Part shown: positions 17,225-26,281 of the stretch, piece after piece | How the letters are laid out: each line of letters begins with the position of its first letter | How positions within the stretch are numbered: position 1 is the first letter of the stretch | Source of the DNA: Desulfotomaculaceae bacterium | Lineage (GTDB): Bacteria; Bacillota; Desulfotomaculia; Desulfotomaculales; Pelotomaculaceae | Reading direction: 5' to 3' | DNA length: 64,000 nucleotides | NCBI GenBank assembly: GCA_028696455.1 | Contig: JAQVGZ010000001.1 | Location: forward strand, 34,585 to 98,584 | The notes under the pieces: model-generated | Databases searched by the model: none | Told to the model about the DNA's origin: nothing | What the model saw: only the letters and a program-made list of their open reading frames with translations | Made by a program: the position numbers and the translations under genes

Positions 17225-19921
17225 ATGTTTATTAAGAGTACGAGGGCAAAAACAAAGGCCTTAATAGTTTTAGTACTGGCATTATTAATGCTTTTTTCTC
17301 TGACAGGTCTGTCTTGTGCCCAGCCTATAGACATACAGGGACACTGGGCGGAGAGCGAAATCAGCAGTTGGGTGAGCAAAGGGTTTGTCACTGGTTATCA
17401 GGACGGAACATTCAAACCGGACAACAGTATTTCTAGAGCGGAATTCGTAACACTGGTCAACAGGTCCTTCGGTTTTACAAATTCCGCCAACACCAATTTT
17501 TCTGATGTTTTATCAACTGATTGGTTTGCTGGTGAGATCGCCAGAGCAAAAGCAGTCGGCTATGTATCCGGCTATGAGGACGGCACCTTTAGGCCTAATG
17601 CGGAAATCAGCCGGCAGGAGGTCGCCACCATGCTGGCCAGGATGTTAAAGCTGGAACCTTCGACAAATTTTGCTGCGGTCAGTAAATTCAAAGACGCAGG
17701 GGATATTCCCCAGTGGAGCAAAGGCTTTATTGACGCAGTCGTGTCCGGAGGACTGATGAACGGGTATCCTGACCTTACCTTCTTAGCGGGACAAGCCATT
17801 ACTCGTGCTGAAGCAGTTATTACATTAGATAAAGCGGTAACAACAAGTGGAAAGAGTATTACTATTCAGCCAGGAACACAAGGCCAAACTTCCGGCACGA
17901 ATAACTCAGGCGGCAGTGGTTCCCAAGCAGATAGTGACACTATAAACATCAGTAATATATTAGCTACAAACACCCTCGGTAAGTTTAAATTCGACACCGA
18001 CAAGGTGACCACGGTTTCGGAACTGGAGGGCAAAATCTTGGCTGACGGGATTGCTACCAAGACTTTTGCTAAAAGGGACACCGGTGAGGATGGTAAGGCC
18101 TGGAACTGCTTCATAGCGACTACGCCATATGAAAAAGACCGTGATTATGTAATAACCTGCCTAGACCCGTTTAAAATCAAAGGGGAGAACACTGTAAGGT
18201 GGTCAAGCTCAGAAGCTGCCCCGGCCGCCCTGAACGTTGCGGCAGAAGATGTTGGCAATAACGGGAACGGGTCTGACCTGGAAGTCAGCTTTGGCGGTCC
18301 GAAAGGGCAAAACACCCGAATAACTACTTATCGTATCATGGTAGTCAAATCGGACGATGCATCATCCTTCACCTTGTCTGCTGCCAATGACGTTTCATCG
18401 GGGAACTATACGACGGTAGAAAAAGAAATTGACAGAGAAAGTTATGTGAAAAAATTGTCTCCCAGTGCCAGGGACGTGGACGGGAAAACCATTACTACCG
18501 GCGTTGCTTATAAAGTATTCGTACTTTCGGTTGCCGACGGGTCCAATGCCAAGGTAAATGCGCTTTCTAAGCCTTCCAATGAAATCACTCTTATTGGTAA
18601 GTCAGGTGGCAGTGGCGGTGGCGGAGACGACGATACGCCTGAGGCGCCTGTTTATGTGAGCTCCGAGGTGACCACCAAGGGAGATGTGAGTATCACCTTT
18701 AGTAAAGAAATGGCCGATCCGTCCGGCAAACAGGCGCAGTTTGCCGTGACGGTGGACGGTGTTGAAAATGTGGTGACGGCGGTGCAATCCACCGATACGC
18801 CCGGTAAGATCAAACTGGTACTGACTACCAAGGTAACCGCCGGCCAGGTAGTGACTGTGACATACACCAAGGGTGTGGACAACGCCAGCCGGGTTAAGTC
18901 ATCAGATGGTGGCGTGCTGGATTCCTTCGGGCCTGAGGTAGTAACGAACAAGCTTTCCGGGGTGGTGCCTGTATACGTGAGCTCTGAGGTGACCACCAAG
19001 GGAGATGTGAGTATCACCTTTAGTAAAGAAATGGCCGATCCGTCCGGCAAACAGGCGCAGTTTACCGTGACGGTGGACGGTGTTGAAAATGTGGTGACAG
19101 CAGTGCAGTCCACCGATACACCCAGCAAAATCAAACTGGTGCTAACCACCAAAGTGACCGGTGATCAGGCGGTAACCGTGACATACACTAAGGGTATAGA
19201 TGATGCCGGACAGATCAAGTCGGCGGACGGTGGCGTGCTGGATTCCTTTGGGCCTGTGTCAGTAGGGGACAACCTTCCGGGGGCGGCGCCTGTCTACGTG
19301 AGCTCCGAGGTGACCACCAAGGGAGATGTAAGTATCACCTTTAATAAGGATATGGCGGATCCTGCCGGCAAGCAGGCGCAGTTTGCCGTCACTGTGGACG
19401 GTATTGAAAATGTAGTGACCGCCGTACAATCCACAGAAACACCCAACAAAATCAAACTGGTGTTGACCACCAAAGTAACCGGTGATCAGGCGGTAACCGT
19501 TACATACACCAGGGGCGCCGATAACGCTAGCCAGGTTAAGTCGGCAGACGGTGGCGTGCTGGAGTCTTTTGGGCCTGAGGCAGTGACGAACAACCTTCCG
19601 GGGGCAGCGCCTGTTTATGTAAGCGCTGAGGTGACCAATAAGGGAGATGTGAGCATTTTATTCGACAAGGATATGGCGGACCCCGCCGGCAAGCAGGCGC
19701 AGTTTGTTGTAACTGTGGACGGTGTTGAAAATGTTGTTACTGAGGTGCAATCCACTAATACACCCAATAAGATCAAACTGGTGCTAACCACCAAAGTCAC
19801 CGGCAGCCACGCCGTGACCCTGGCATACACCAAGGGCGCCGATGACGCTAGCCAGGTTAAATCGGTTGATGGTGGCGTGCTGGAATCTTTCGGGCCAGTG
19901 GAAGTGTCGAACAATTCATAG
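17225..19921 (+). CDS. S-layer-homology-domain protein with four near-identical C-terminal Ig-like repeats
   Basis: SLH motifs IQGHWAESEISSWVSKGFVTGYQDGTFKPDNSISRAEFV (three tandem); repeated APVYVSSEVTTKGDVSITF blocks; ATG 17225 preferred. Confidence 0.85.
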   Translation: MFIKSTRAKTKALIVLVLALLMLFSLTGLSCAQPIDIQGHWAESEISSWVSKGFVTGYQDGTFKPDNSISRAEFVTLVNRSFGFTNSANTNFSDVLSTDWFAGEIARAKAVGYVSGYEDGTFRPNAEISRQEVATMLARMLKLEPSTNFAAVSKFKDAGDIPQWSKGFIDAVVSGGLMNGYPDLTFLAGQAITRAEAVITLDKAVTTSGKSITIQPGTQGQTSGTNNSGGSGSQADSDTINISNILATNTLGKFKFDTDKVTTVSELEGKILADGIATKTFAKRDTGEDGKAWNCFIATTPYEKDRDYVITCLDPFKIKGENTVRWSSSEAAPAALNVAAEDVGNNGNGSDLEVSFGGPKGQNTRITTYRIMVVKSDDASSFTLSAANDVSSGNYTTVEKEIDRESYVKKLSPSARDVDGKTITTGVAYKVFVLSVADGSNAKVNALSKPSNEITLIGKSGGSGGGGDDDTPEAPVYVSSEVTTKGDVSITFSKEMADPSGKQAQFAVTVDGVENVVTAVQSTDTPGKIKLVLTTKVTAGQVVTVTYTKGVDNASRVKSSDGGVLDSFGPEVVTNKLSGVVPVYVSSEVTTKGDVSITFSKEMADPSGKQAQFTVTVDGVENVVTAVQSTDTPSKIKLVLTTKVTGDQAVTVTYTKGIDDAGQIKSADGGVLDSFGPVSVGDNLPGAAPVYVSSEVTTKGDVSITFNKDMADPAGKQAQFAVTVDGIENVVTAVQSTETPNKIKLVLTTKVTGDQAVTVTYTRGADNASQVKSADGGVLESFGPEAVTNNLPGAAPVYVSAEVTNKGDVSILFDKDMADPAGKQAQFVVTVDGVENVVTEVQSTNTPNKIKLVLTTKVTGSHAVTLAYTKGADDASQVKSVDGGVLESFGPVEVSNNS
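18641..19914 (+). repeat. four in-frame tandem repeats of ~321-324 bp inside the SLH protein gene
   Basis: Repeat starts near 18641, 18965, 19286 and 19607 with conserved gcGCCTGTnTAyGTGAGCtCyGAGGTGACCACCAAGGG. Confidence 0.85.
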
Positions 19922-19933
19922 GAGGTTCATAAC

Positions 19934-20773
19934 TTGCTTAAATTCATTAGTAAAAAATTTTTGGCTATGTCGTTGGTATTAATGCTGTCCTTGCTGACTG
20001 CTTTACCGGCGCTGGCCGGAGACGGAGACGGAACTGGGGGCGGCAAAGGAGACTCCTTAAGACTGGTTTCATCAACTCCAGCCAGCGGGCAGCAGAATGT
20101 TTCACTTCCTGTGGAAATCCATCTCACCTTCAATAAAAACGTAGTAAATATGACTGTCAGCGATATTAACCAGAAATGCTTCAGCCTTTACACCGCTGCG
20201 GGAAGCGCTGTCCCCATTGAAGTAGTGTTGGCTGACGACCAGGTTGAGCCCGAGAAGAAGAGAGACATATCATTAAAGCCTCTGCGGAGCCTGCAGCCAG
20301 GCACTGAGTATGTAGTAAGAATAGCGCCGGAATTAAAGTCCAAAAGCGGCGTCACTTTAGGAAGTGAAGTTTCTATTGCCTTTACAACCGCGGCAGCTGA
20401 TATCGGGAGCTCCGGCGGTGACGGGCCAGCGGTACAGCCTTCTGGTACTGCGGAGCAGGGAGTAACAGAGCCGGCCCCGGCAGTTGTTGGTGACAACAGT
20501 TTTAGCAGCAACGGGCAAAATTCAAATCCACCGGTTGCGGGTGCTGTAACCCAGCAGGAAACTGTGCCAGACGCCCCTACGGTTGATAATACGACTGCTG
20601 ACAATAACACACCCGCGGATACGGAAACGCCTGCCGCAGCCCATGATACAGAGCAAGCTTCGGCATCTGTACAAACCCCGGGACAGAGTATGAATAAAGG
20701 AATATTACTGGCACTGGGACTGGCCTTGGTTGCAGGGGCAGGCGGATATGTATACATGCGCAAAAGAAAATAA
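19934..20773 (+). CDS. secreted SbsA-Ig-like protein with Pro/Thr/Ala-rich linker and C-terminal TM anchor
   Basis: Signal peptide; EIHLTFNKNVVN...LQPGTEYVVRIAPELKSKSGVTLG; C-terminal hydrophobic segment followed by MRKRK. Confidence 0.75.
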   Translation: MLKFISKKFLAMSLVLMLSLLTALPALAGDGDGTGGGKGDSLRLVSSTPASGQQNVSLPVEIHLTFNKNVVNMTVSDINQKCFSLYTAAGSAVPIEVVLADDQVEPEKKRDISLKPLRSLQPGTEYVVRIAPELKSKSGVTLGSEVSIAFTTAAADIGSSGGDGPAVQPSGTAEQGVTEPAPAVVGDNSFSSNGQNSNPPVAGAVTQQETVPDAPTVDNTTADNNTPADTETPAAAHDTEQASASVQTPGQSMNKGILLALGLALVAGAGGYVYMRKRK

Positions 20774-20801
20774 CAGTTAGTTAAGAAGGCAGAGGTGAAT
20801 A

Positions 20802-21809
20802 GTGACGAAGAAGAAGCTGATTTATATTATATTGTTTTTGGCCCCCTTTGCCTTTATCTTTCTTTCCCTGTTTGTAGGCAGGTATCCGCTGTCTGTACCG
20901 GAGGTAGCCCGAATCCTGTGGGGTAAATTGATTTTTAGCGCATGGGGCTTGCAGGATATATCCACAACCATCGTTTGGGATATCAGACTGCCCCGGGCTA
21001 TCCTGGGCGCTCTGGTGGGCGGGTCGCTTGCCGTCAGCGGAGCCGCCTTTCAAGGGTTGTTCCGCAATCCTCTGGTGAGTTCCGGCATTCTGGGTGTCAG
21101 CTCGGGGGCCGGCTTCGGGGCTGCCCTGGCGATTCTGCTGTTCAATACAACTTCATATATTTATATCTTTGCTTTTTGTTTCGGGGGGATGGCTGTTTTA
21201 TTTAGTTTTTTGATTGGAAAGATTTACAATACAACTCCGACCATCATGCTGGTTTTAGGCGGAGTGATTGTATCTTCTGTTTTCTCTGCCTTAATTTCCT
21301 TTGCCAAATACGTGGCAGACCCTTATAATCAACTGCCGGCTATTACATTTTGGCTGATGGGAAGCCTGGCCTCGGCCCGCTACCAGGATATTATGGTGGC
21401 GGGTGTTCCAATGTTGCTGGGAATAGCAGGTCTTATCGCCGTCCGGTGGCGGATCAATATTCTGTCCATGGGCGATAGGGAAGCCCATACCCTGGGTTTA
21501 AATACAGCGCTCAGCAAAGGTATAGTAGTTATCTGCGCCACCCTGGCCACAGCCGGAGCTGTCTGTGTCAGCGGCATTATTGGATGGGTGGGACTGGTGA
21601 TTCCTCATATCGGGCGCATGCTGGTAGGTAATGATAATAAGATATTAATACCCACGAGTTTAGCTCTCGGCGCCTGTTTCTTAATCCTTGTGGACAACCT
21701 GGGAAGAGTGATCAGTGGCTCGGAAATACCCCTGGGTATCCTTACCGCTCTGGTAGGGGGACCGTTCTTTGTTTACCTGCTGAAAAAAACGAAGGGGGGA
21801 GGCTGGTAA
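20802..21809 (+). CDS. FecCD/BtuC-family ABC transporter permease
   Basis: RLPRAILGALVGGSLAVSGAAFQGLFRNPLVSSGILGVSSGAGFGA; GIIGWVGLVIPHIGRMLVG. Confidence 0.9.
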   Translation: MTKKKLIYIILFLAPFAFIFLSLFVGRYPLSVPEVARILWGKLIFSAWGLQDISTTIVWDIRLPRAILGALVGGSLAVSGAAFQGLFRNPLVSSGILGVSSGAGFGAALAILLFNTTSYIYIFAFCFGGMAVLFSFLIGKIYNTTPTIMLVLGGVIVSSVFSALISFAKYVADPYNQLPAITFWLMGSLASARYQDIMVAGVPMLLGIAGLIAVRWRINILSMGDREAHTLGLNTALSKGIVVICATLATAGAVCVSGIIGWVGLVIPHIGRMLVGNDNKILIPTSLALGACFLILVDNLGRVISGSEIPLGILTALVGGPFFVYLLKKTKGGGW

Positions 21810-21811
21810 TA

Positions 21812-22645
21812 TTGCCTTTAGTTGAAGTGAGTAACGCCGGCTTTGGTTATAACGGGCGGGCAATTTTTAAAAATATCAATCTAGAGGTAAGGGAAGGAGA
21901 GGTTTTCTGTATTGTTGGTCCCAACGGGTGCGGAAAAACTACCTTTTTGGATTGCCTCCTGGGATTACTGAAGTTGGATCAAGGCGATATCCTGCTGGGA
22001 GGAAGAAATATAAAAACTATTCGCCCGCCCGATGTCGCCAAAGTACTGGCTTATGTGCCCCAGTCTCATCAAAAAACCTTTCCTTATACAGTGATGGAAA
22101 TAGTCTTGATGGGGCGGGCTTCCTACACGGGAATTTTTAGTTCCCCGTCTCCCGCAGACATTAGTATTGCCGAAGAAGCCCTCGCAATAGTCGGTTTACA
22201 GGAATACAGGAACAGGCCTTATACGCAGTTGAGCGGCGGAGAAGGGCAATTGGTAATGATTGCCAGGGCGCTGGCGCAAAAGACCCCCGTGATCATCATG
22301 GACGAGCCCACCGCACACCTGGATTTCAAGCACGAGTTGACTGTTTTGGAAACCATGGTGCAGTTGGTCCGGAATACGGGCAAGTCTGTAATCATGGCGA
22401 CACACTTCCCGAACCACGCCTTCTATTTCGAAAACAATGACGTACCGACATCCGTGGCACTCATGGATAAGCTGACTTTTTCGGTTATTGGCAGACCTGG
22501 GGAGGTTTTATCGGAAAAAAATTTGAAGTCACTCTATAGAATTAATGCCAGGGTGGTATCCTACCAGCTTGATCATAACACCGAAGTAAAGCAGATTATA
22601 CCGATTAGTACGCTGTATAGCAAGGAAAGTGAAAGGGTGAACTAA
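21812..22645 (+). CDS. FepC/BtuD-type ABC transporter ATPase
   Basis: Walker A GPNGCGKTT, LSGGEGQLVMIARAL, VIIMDEPTAHLDF. Confidence 0.9.
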   Translation: MPLVEVSNAGFGYNGRAIFKNINLEVREGEVFCIVGPNGCGKTTFLDCLLGLLKLDQGDILLGGRNIKTIRPPDVAKVLAYVPQSHQKTFPYTVMEIVLMGRASYTGIFSSPSPADISIAEEALAIVGLQEYRNRPYTQLSGGEGQLVMIARALAQKTPVIIMDEPTAHLDFKHELTVLETMVQLVRNTGKSVIMATHFPNHAFYFENNDVPTSVALMDKLTFSVIGRPGEVLSEKNLKSLYRINARVVSYQLDHNTEVKQIIPISTLYSKESERVN

Positions 22646-22670
22646 CATAAGCAATCACAAAGCTTCCAAA

Positions 22671-23771
22671 GTGATTTGTATAATTTTGCTGTTAATGCTG
22701 CTGGTTGGCTTGCTGGCAGCAGGTTGTGCGAAAAATGAAACGGTGGTTGATACTCCGGCAGATTCTATTAAGGACACAGGCTTTGTAACAGTTACCGACT
22801 TTATCGGGCGTCAGGTAAAAGTTCCTGATCAAGTGGAAAGAATTGGTTGCCTATATGCCTATACCGGGCACGTGGTTACAATGCTTGGTAGAGGGTCTGA
22901 TATTGTGGCCGTTGTGGAAGGTCTCAAGAGGGATGTCATGATGACGGAGATGTCCCCAGGTATTAAGGACGCAGTAGTGCCTTCTGCGGAAGGGGCGATC
23001 AATATCGAGGAATTGATCAAAGCAGACCCCGATCTAGTATTTATCAGGAACGAGACTGCTCAGAGTGAAGGGGAAATTGAGAAGCTGGAGAAAAGCGGCA
23101 TCCCATACCTGGTTGTTGATTATCGAAACATTAAGGAGCAGATGTATACCATAGAAATGATCGGAAAGGCGATTGGTGCGCACGAACAGGCAAAAGAGTA
23201 CAACGATTATTACCAGCACTGTATTGACCTGGTTCAGGCAAGAGTCGCCGGCATTCCAGAAAAAGAAAGGGTCACGGTTTACCACTCTGTCAACGAAGCC
23301 ACCCGGACGGACGCCAAGGACACCTTGCCGGCAGATTGGTTAAAAGTGGCCGGGGTAAATAATGTTTCTATTAATGAGAACTTAAAGTTGCTGGGAAACA
23401 AGTATTTTGCCAGCCTGGAGCAGATATTGATGTGGGATCCGGAAGTCATCCTGGCAAACGAAGCGGGTGTTGCCGATTATATGATGACCAATAGGCAGTG
23501 GTCGGCGTTAAGGGCGGTAAAGAACAACAAGGTTTACCAGATGCCTAACGGTGTGTCTCGCTGGGGTCATCCCGGCTCGCTGGAAACTCCGCTGGCTATA
23601 TTATGGACGGCAAAGACTATATATCCGGACCGTTTTACCGACTTGGACATGGTTGCGGAAACAAAAACATTTTATAAGGATTATTTCCGTTATGAAGTCT
23701 CTGATGATGAAGTGGCTAGTATCTTGAGCGGTGTCGGCATGAGAGCAAAAAAAGAAGGAAAGCGAATATAA
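22671..23771 (+). CDS. periplasmic-binding-protein (class III) lipoprotein for the FecCD-type importer
   Basis: Lipobox LLAAGC; VTDFIGRQVKVPDQVERI; INIEELIKADPDLVF. Confidence 0.85.
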   Translation: MICIILLLMLLVGLLAAGCAKNETVVDTPADSIKDTGFVTVTDFIGRQVKVPDQVERIGCLYAYTGHVVTMLGRGSDIVAVVEGLKRDVMMTEMSPGIKDAVVPSAEGAINIEELIKADPDLVFIRNETAQSEGEIEKLEKSGIPYLVVDYRNIKEQMYTIEMIGKAIGAHEQAKEYNDYYQHCIDLVQARVAGIPEKERVTVYHSVNEATRTDAKDTLPADWLKVAGVNNVSINENLKLLGNKYFASLEQILMWDPEVILANEAGVADYMMTNRQWSALRAVKNNKVYQMPNGVSRWGHPGSLETPLAILWTAKTIYPDRFTDLDMVAETKTFYKDYFRYEVSDDEVASILSGVGMRAKKEGKRI

Positions 23772-24202
23772 TATCCATATTTGGCCGTAAATATATTATT
23801 ATGTCTGGCGCCAAGAAAGGTTGGACTTACTGTAGACAATAATCAAAGCCGCCTGAACAAAGCAACGGACGGGGTTGCTCTGACGGCGGCTGACGATCCT
23901 CTTTCCACCAGTAAAAGCGATCTGGATAACCGGATAATCGAGCTATGCATAATGCTACGATACCAATTCAGCTGTGGATTTGACGGGCGAAAGAGCATCT
24001 ATTGGTATTATGCACCAATTAAAGGGATTCTAAACAGCTTCCCTGTAAGTTTGCTTAATACCATAATTGACTGGTAAGGAAAATATATGTAGAATTTAAG
24101 CATATTATAAAGACGGAAGTGAGATTATTAGTAATGTTCTACCAGCCTGAGTTTAATCTCTTATGTGCTTCTACGGTTTCAGTAAAGGAGAGCTGATGCT
24201 AT

Positions 24203-25372
24203 ATGGATTTTGATGCGCCATACTCCAGAAGAGGTAGTTATTCCGTTAAACATGATGGCCTGGCGGAAAAATTTGGCCTGACCGGTGAAGAGTGGCTGCC
24301 TTTATGGGTTGCTGATATGGATTTTCCCTCACCCCAGGTGGTTAAAGATGCTATTATCAAGCGTGCTGAACAGGGCGCTTATGGTTATGTGGGGGGCTAC
24401 CAGTCCCAATATAAAGATATAGTATATGCCTGGTTTGCTGGCAGGCAGGGCATACAGGTAGATAGAAAGGCTTTTTTAGTGAATGATACCATAGTTGCTG
24501 GCATAAACCGGATGATTAGAGCTTTTAGTCAAAAGGGCGACAAGGTGATTATTCAAACACCGGTATATCCACCTTTTCATTATGCAGTGATCAACAATGA
24601 AAGAGAGCTGGTTTATAATCCACTTAAAAAAACAGCAACAGGTTACGAGATGGATTATGATGATTTAGTCGCCAAGATTGATAGCAGGTGTAAGCTTCTG
24701 ATTTTTTGCAGCCCGCATAATCCGGTGGGTAGGGTGTGGCGCCTGGAGGAACTGAAAAAGTTATGGGAAATTTGTTATCAGCATAATATCTTAATTATAT
24801 CCGATGAAGCTCACGCTGATATTGTGTACAGCGGGCATAAGCATATTAATTTTCTGAATGTAGCTTCACAGGTCAAAGAAAGGGTGATTGTTTGCACATC
24901 ACCCCATAAAACTTTCAATATGGCAGGCTTACAAATATCCAATTTGATTATTCCCAATGAGCATTTGCGCCATGCCTATGCCAGGATGTTGTTAAGAGAG
25001 GCCTATCCCAAGCCAAATATATTTGCCCTGGTAGCATGTATGGCGGCATATGGCAAGGCTGCGCCGTGGCTAGAGGAGTTACTTGTTTATTTAGAGGCAA
25101 ACCGGGATTTTATTGCCGAATACTTAGCGCAGGAAATACCTCAAATAGGCTATGATAAACCAGAGGGCACTTTTTTGGCCTGGCTGGATTTTAGTGCCTT
25201 CGGGCTGACGGGGGAAAAACTGCGGGAGCTAATTTTAAAGAAGGCCAGGGTTGTGCTAAATGATGGTGCAGTTTTTGGAGTAGAGGGAAATTCTTTTATG
25301 CGACTAAACTTTGCATGCCCCAGAGCGCAAATTGAAATAGCCTTGGAGCGGATTAAAAAAGCATTGTCTTAA
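24203..25372 (+). CDS. PatB/MalY-like PLP-dependent aminotransferase / C-S lyase
   Basis: PLWVADMDFPSPQVV...FCSPHNPVGRVW...ISDEAHADIVY...SPHKTFNMAGLQ. Confidence 0.85.
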   Translation: MDFDAPYSRRGSYSVKHDGLAEKFGLTGEEWLPLWVADMDFPSPQVVKDAIIKRAEQGAYGYVGGYQSQYKDIVYAWFAGRQGIQVDRKAFLVNDTIVAGINRMIRAFSQKGDKVIIQTPVYPPFHYAVINNERELVYNPLKKTATGYEMDYDDLVAKIDSRCKLLIFCSPHNPVGRVWRLEELKKLWEICYQHNILIISDEAHADIVYSGHKHINFLNVASQVKERVIVCTSPHKTFNMAGLQISNLIIPNEHLRHAYARMLLREAYPKPNIFALVACMAAYGKAAPWLEELLVYLEANRDFIAEYLAQEIPQIGYDKPEGTFLAWLDFSAFGLTGEKLRELILKKARVVLNDGAVFGVEGNSFMRLNFACPRAQIEIALERIKKALS

Positions 25373-25389
25373 TTATATGGAGGTAAACA

Positions 25390-25911
25390 ATGTCATTATA
25401 TCGGTTTTCCGGCAGAACACCGGTAATAGGTACAGGAAGTTATGTGAGTGAGTTGGCTATGGTCATTGGTGATGTTAAGATTGGTGACAATTGCTACATT
25501 GGACACGGAGCTATTCTCAGGGGTGATTATGGAACTATCGAAATAGGCCCGGGCACTGCCATAGAGGAGGGTACTATTGTCCATGCCCCGCCTGGCGGTA
25601 CCTGCCGGATTGGCAGGAGTGTCACGGTTGGACATGGTGCGATAGTACATGCCGAAGATATTGGAGACTATGCGTTAATTGGTATGGGCGCAATAATAAG
25701 CCTCCATGCCAGAGTTGGTAATTGGGCTATTGTGGCTGAGGGAAGTGTGGTAAAAAGTAAACAGTGTATTTCCGAAAAAGTAGTTGTAACCGGGAACCCG
25801 GCCCGTATTGCCAGAAGTATTGAGCCTAAGGATATAGAATTTTTAACAGGTGCAAAACAGCTTTATGTGGATCTAGCTCATCAATACTTAAGAGAAGGGA
25901 AGGAAAAATAG
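25390..25911 (+). CDS. gamma-carbonic-anhydrase-like left-handed beta-helix protein
   Basis: Hexapeptide repeats; IGDNCYIGHGAILRGDYG, VTVGHGAIVHAEDIGDYALIGMGA. Confidence 0.85.
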   Translation: MSLYRFSGRTPVIGTGSYVSELAMVIGDVKIGDNCYIGHGAILRGDYGTIEIGPGTAIEEGTIVHAPPGGTCRIGRSVTVGHGAIVHAEDIGDYALIGMGAIISLHARVGNWAIVAEGSVVKSKQCISEKVVVTGNPARIARSIEPKDIEFLTGAKQLYVDLAHQYLREGKEK

Positions 25912-25962
25912 GGAGGGCTTCTGGAAAAGTTGATTTGCTGACAGGTGATTTACCAATTAAAT

Positions 25963-26275
25963 AGGATTACTCTAATAGTGTTAGGAATAATTGTTTTTAA
26001 GTCATTTTGTAATTTGTTTAAGTGGACATAAAAAAATAGCACAGAGGATTAGAAAAAGAACGGTTAGGATTAATGGAGTTAACCTAAAAGTGTTAGCGAT
26101 ATTTAGAATATTCCACCTTTATGTACTAGTTATTTTAAGGATATAAAGAGCGCTATAAAAATGAGGTGAGCGTCAAAAGAATTAACCTGAAAGTGTGAAG
26201 AATATTTAGAATTTTCATTCTTGACAAACATTTCTTTGTTTGTTAATGTGAACATAAATAAATACATAGAGGGGA
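25963..26275 (+). repeat. three degenerate ~105-bp leader repeats upstream of AOR copy 1
   Basis: Core GATTACTCTAATAGTGTTAGGAATA / GAGTTAACCTAAAAGTGTTAGCGATA / GAATTAACCTGAAAGTGTGAAGAATA starting near 25964, 26076 and 26179. Confidence 0.5.
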
Positions 26276-26281
26276 TTGAAG

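Noticed and set aside
18641-19914. CRISPR-like repeat array
   Set aside because: Units are ~320 bp, in frame and encode Ig-like domains; no short repeat/spacer pattern.
23781-24077. 98-aa ORF after the binding protein
   Set aside because: No recognisable domain, unclear ribosome-binding site, composition like non-coding sequence; possibly a decayed fragment but not supportable.
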